From an uncultured Paracoccaceae bacterium (lineage in GTDB: Bacteria; Pseudomonadota; Alphaproteobacteria; Rhodobacterales; Rhodobacteraceae), in contig CALBSG010000013.1 in assembly GCA_937927675.1 (NCBI GenBank), forward strand, positions 1-16,310: DNA of 16,310 nucleotides, read 5' to 3'. Position numbers and translations under genes: made by a program. The notes below the pieces were generated by a model that searched no databases, had not been told where the DNA came from, and saw only the letters and a program-made list of their open reading frames with translations. Below are positions 14,391-16,310 of the stretch, one piece after another (the first letter of the stretch is position 1; every line of letters begins with the position of its first letter).

Positions 14391-15506
14391 ATGGACGAGG
14401 TGGCTAAGACGCGGATGGCGCAGGTGTTGCATCACCGCAAGGCGGGGTTGGCCTTGGGTGAGCCTGTGGTGCCGCCGATTTCCGTGGCGACCACCTTTCA
14501 CCTGCCCGAGGCGCAGGGGGCGGCTTATTATTATGGCCGCTCCGGCCAGCCGACATGGGATGCGGTAGAGACGCAGCTTGGCCTGTTGGAGGCGGCGGAG
14601 GTGGTGGCCTTCCCCTCTGGCATGGCAGCGATTTCGGCGGCCTTGATTGCGTGCCTGCGGGCAGGGGCCAAGGTGATGATCCCCTCGGATGGCTATTATG
14701 TCACCCGGTTGTTGGGGCGCGACCTGCTTGCGGTGTACGGGGTTGAGGTGGTGGAGGTGCCGACGCAGGCGATGGCGACGGCGGATTTCACCGGATTTGA
14801 TGTGATCTATATCGAGACGCCGTCGAACCCCGGTTTGGATGTCTTGGATATTGCAGCCCTCGCGACGCGCGCCCATGCTATGGGGGCCAAGGTTATTGCC
14901 GACAACACCACGATGACGCCTTTGTTGCAGCGCCCCTTGGATCTGGGCGCGGATCTGGTGGTGGCGGCCGATACCAAGGCGCCCGCGGGCCATTCGGATG
15001 CGCTTTTCGGTCATGTCGCGGGGCGCGATGCCAATCTGATGGCACGCATCCGCGAGGGGCGGCGGCAATCCGGCTCTGTGCCGGGACCGTTTGAAGCCTA
15101 CCTCGTGCATCGCGGGATCGAGACGCTGGAAGTGCGGCTTGCACGGATGTGCAGTTCGGCGGCGGTGATTGCGGACCGCTTGGCGGCGCACCCTGCGGTG
15201 AAGGCCCTGCGTTATCCGGGGCGGTCGGGCGATCCGTCTTATGCCATTTCGCAAAAACAGATGCTGAACGGTGGTTTTCTGATTGGATTGGAACTGGCTG
15301 GAGAGGTGGAGGCCGAGGCGTTTCTGACCGCTTGCCCGCTGATAGAGCAGGCCACCAGCTTTGGCGGGGTGCATACGGCGGGGGAACGGCGCGCCCGCTG
15401 GGGCGATGCCGTGGCGGCAGGGTTCATCCGTCTTTCCATTGGCATTGAACCGTTGGAACAGCTTTGGGCGGCCATCGAGGCGGCCCTTCCGGCAGGAAAA
15501 ACCTGA
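14391..15506 (+). CDS. PLP-dependent Cys/Met-metabolism family enzyme (cystathionine gamma-lyase-like, divergent)
   Basis: The 371-residue fold-type I PLP enzyme belongs to the cystathionine gamma-synthase/gamma-lyase family. Family marks are YYYGRSGQPT (Tyr48, Arg50), PSGMAAI near 75-81, ETPSNPGLD (142-150), ADNT (170-173), and the PLP lysine Lys196 in ADTKAPAGHSD. The usual motif is S-x-T-K-Y-x-x-G-H-S-D. Here the residue after the lysine is Ala rather than Tyr, and the usual Asn of the NPT motif is Gln. The protein is somewhat shorter than the common 380-400 residues. These changes make a classical cystathionine role uncertain. AAAGGG lies 7 bases before the ATG, and the gene begins 24 bases after the dehydrogenase, as the last gene of the operon. 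Confidence 0.82.
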   Translation: MDEVAKTRMAQVLHHRKAGLALGEPVVPPISVATTFHLPEAQGAAYYYGRSGQPTWDAVETQLGLLEAAEVVAFPSGMAAISAALIACLRAGAKVMIPSDGYYVTRLLGRDLLAVYGVEVVEVPTQAMATADFTGFDVIYIETPSNPGLDVLDIAALATRAHAMGAKVIADNTTMTPLLQRPLDLGADLVVAADTKAPAGHSDALFGHVAGRDANLMARIREGRRQSGSVPGPFEAYLVHRGIETLEVRLARMCSSAAVIADRLAAHPAVKALRYPGRSGDPSYAISQKQMLNGGFLIGLELAGEVEAEAFLTACPLIEQATSFGGVHTAGERRARWGDAVAAGFIRLSIGIEPLEQLWAAIEAALPAGKT

Positions 15507-15508
15507 TC

Positions 15509-15550
15509 TACCCTTGACCTTCCCGCCCCTTCGCCCCTTATTCAAGGGTA
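15509..15550. promoter_or_regulatory. Inverted repeat bracketing the sodB promoter
   Basis: TACCCTTGA (15509-15517) and TCAAGGGTA (15542-15550) are a perfect 9-bp inverted repeat separated by 24 mostly pyrimidine bases. The left arm contains most of the -35 element, and the right arm begins at the -10. It could bind a regulator or fold as a stem-loop ending the upstream operon. It lacks a T-run, so an intrinsic terminator is less likely. Confidence 0.45.
15514..15542 (+). promoter_or_regulatory. Possible sodB promoter
   Basis: TTGACC (15514-15519, five of six consensus bases) lies 17 bases before CTTATT (15537-15542), a weak -10. Transcription would begin near 15549, about 30 bases before the sodB ATG. 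The weak -10 keeps confidence moderate. Confidence 0.4.
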
Positions 15551-15579
15551 ACGCGAAACCCCGAAACAGGAGAAACCAG

Positions 15580-16182
15580 ATGGCTTTCACCCTTCCCGAT
15601 CTGCCGTATGCCCATGACGCGCTTGCCTCGCTGGGCATGTCGAAAGAGACGCTCGAATACCACCACGACCTGCACCACAAGGCCTATGTCGACAATGGCA
15701 ACAAGCTGATTGCCGGCACCGAATGGGAAGCGAAGTCGTTGGAAGATATCGTGCGCGGCACCTATCAGGCCGGTGCGGTCGCGCAGAACGGCATTTTCAA
15801 CAATGCCTCGCAGCACTGGAATCACAACCTGTTTTGGGAAGTGATGGGTCCGGGCGAAGCCAAGAAGATGCCGGGCAGCCTTGAAAAGGCGCTGGTTGAG
15901 GCATTCGGTTCGGTCGCCAAGTTCAAAGAAGATTTCGCCGCTGCCGGTGCGGGCCAGTTCGGTTCGGGCTGGGCTTGGCTGGTGAAGGACAAGGATGGCG
16001 CGCTGAAGGTCACCAAGACCGAAAACGGCGTGAACCCGCTGTGCTTTGGCCAGACCGCGCTGTTGGGCTGCGATGTGTGGGAACATTCCTACTACATCGA
16101 CTTCCGCAACAAGCGTCCGGCCTACCTGAGCAACTTCTTGGAAAAGCTGGTGAACTGGGAAGCTGTGGCGGCCAAGCTCTAA
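15580..16182 (+). CDS. sodB: Superoxide dismutase, Fe type
   Basis: The enzyme dismutes superoxide to oxygen and hydrogen peroxide. The 200-residue protein is full length for the Fe/Mn family, with no signal peptide, so it is cytoplasmic. Metal ligands are His28 (LEYHHDLHH), His82 (FNNASQHWNHNLFW), Asp165 and His169 (DVWEHSYYIDFRNKRP). Gln78 in NNASQ sits where the outer-sphere glutamine comes from in iron enzymes, which favours Fe over Mn; metal use is inferred. AGGAG is 7 bases before the ATG. A separate promoter and a strong terminator indicate an independent transcription unit, probably unrelated to the upstream operon, although demethylases of this type are oxidative enzymes. Confidence 0.95.
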   Translation: MAFTLPDLPYAHDALASLGMSKETLEYHHDLHHKAYVDNGNKLIAGTEWEAKSLEDIVRGTYQAGAVAQNGIFNNASQHWNHNLFWEVMGPGEAKKMPGSLEKALVEAFGSVAKFKEDFAAAGAGQFGSGWAWLVKDKDGALKVTKTENGVNPLCFGQTALLGCDVWEHSYYIDFRNKRPAYLSNFLEKLVNWEAVAAKL

Positions 16183-16215
16183 GGCTTGCGGGCCGCGCGC
16201 CCTTGTGACAGCTAG

Positions 16216-16248
16216 AACCGCCGCCCCGGCCTTCGGGGCGGCGGTTTT
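16216..16248 (+). terminator. Rho-independent terminator of sodB
   Basis: A 13-bp perfect stem (16216-16228 with 16234-16246, core CCGCCGCCCCG / CGGGGCGGCGG, loop GCCTT) runs directly into TTTT, 33 bases after the sodB stop. This is a textbook intrinsic terminator. Confidence 0.9.
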
Positions 16249-16277
16249 CATTTGGGGGCCAAAACGTGGGATTGGGC

Positions 16278-16310
16278 ATGACCGAAGCGACAAAAGGCGT
16301 AGTGGCGATT
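16278..16310 (+). CDS. Start of an unidentified gene (cut by window edge)
   Basis: An ATG at 16278 opens MTEATKGVVAI, which continues to the window end without a stop. An in-frame GTG at 16266 is an alternative start. It follows the sodB terminator by 30 bases. The short opening loosely resembles the N terminus of EamA/RarD-type transporters, but eleven residues cannot establish that, and it may not be a gene. Confidence 0.35.
   Translation, partial: MTEATKGVVAI

Noticed and set aside
14358..15680. Minus-strand open frame of 440 codons across the PLP enzyme and the start of sodB
   Set aside because: It spans two unrelated conserved plus-strand genes and has shadow-frame composition.
1..16310. 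Mobile elements, phage genes, CRISPR arrays, tRNA or rRNA genes
   Set aside because: No transposase or integrase motif, no regularly spaced repeats and no RNA-gene signature was seen on either strand. The only repeats are the short intergenic elements and operator palindromes listed.

Overview
The window looks like chromosome from an alphaproteobacterium of the Rhodobacteraceae (Rhodobacter/Roseobacter type). This rests on the high G+C content, protein character, an intergenic C-run/AGTATTT-type repeat familiar from that group, and a complement of fused FAD-GcvT demethylases. It is an inference from reading, not a database match. Genes are densely packed, and no RNA gene, insertion sequence, CRISPR array or gene-free stretch over 300 bases was seen.

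Block 1 (1-5122) is a histidine utilisation (hut) locus. On the minus strand hutI-hutH-hutU (hutU cut by the window edge) form a tight operon. Divergently, hutF-hutC lie on the plus strand. A 14-bp palindrome (TATGT-N4-ACATA) sits in the 72-bp hutI/hutF gap, over a good minus-strand promoter and a possible plus-strand one, and is the obvious HutC operator. HutH, HutU, HutI and HutF take histidine to N-formylglutamate. The final hydrolase HutG is not visible.

Block 2 (5131-8552) is a LysR-type regulator divergent from a fused FAD oxidoreductase/GcvT protein of the dimethylglycine/sarcosine dehydrogenase family. A palindromic LysR-type box lies about 60 bp upstream of the predicted start of transcription of the oxidoreductase.

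Block 3 (8637-15506) has an XRE-cupin regulator divergent from a probable four-gene operon: a second FAD-GcvT demethylase, a non-pyrrolysine MttB-family methyltransferase, a 3-hydroxyisobutyrate-dehydrogenase-like enzyme, and a divergent cystathionine-lyase-type PLP enzyme. Two GAAATTTC palindromes exactly 40 bp apart lie in the divergent gap. The logical role is stepwise demethylation of a quaternary or methylated amine into one-carbon units, followed by processing of the remaining skeleton. The substrate cannot be read from sequence. The neighbouring hut genes make N-methylated histidine (for example hercynine) a testable idea, but the blocks have separate regulators.

Block 4 (15507-16310) is sodB (iron-type superoxide dismutase) with its own promoter and a strong rho-independent terminator, followed by the first codons of another gene.
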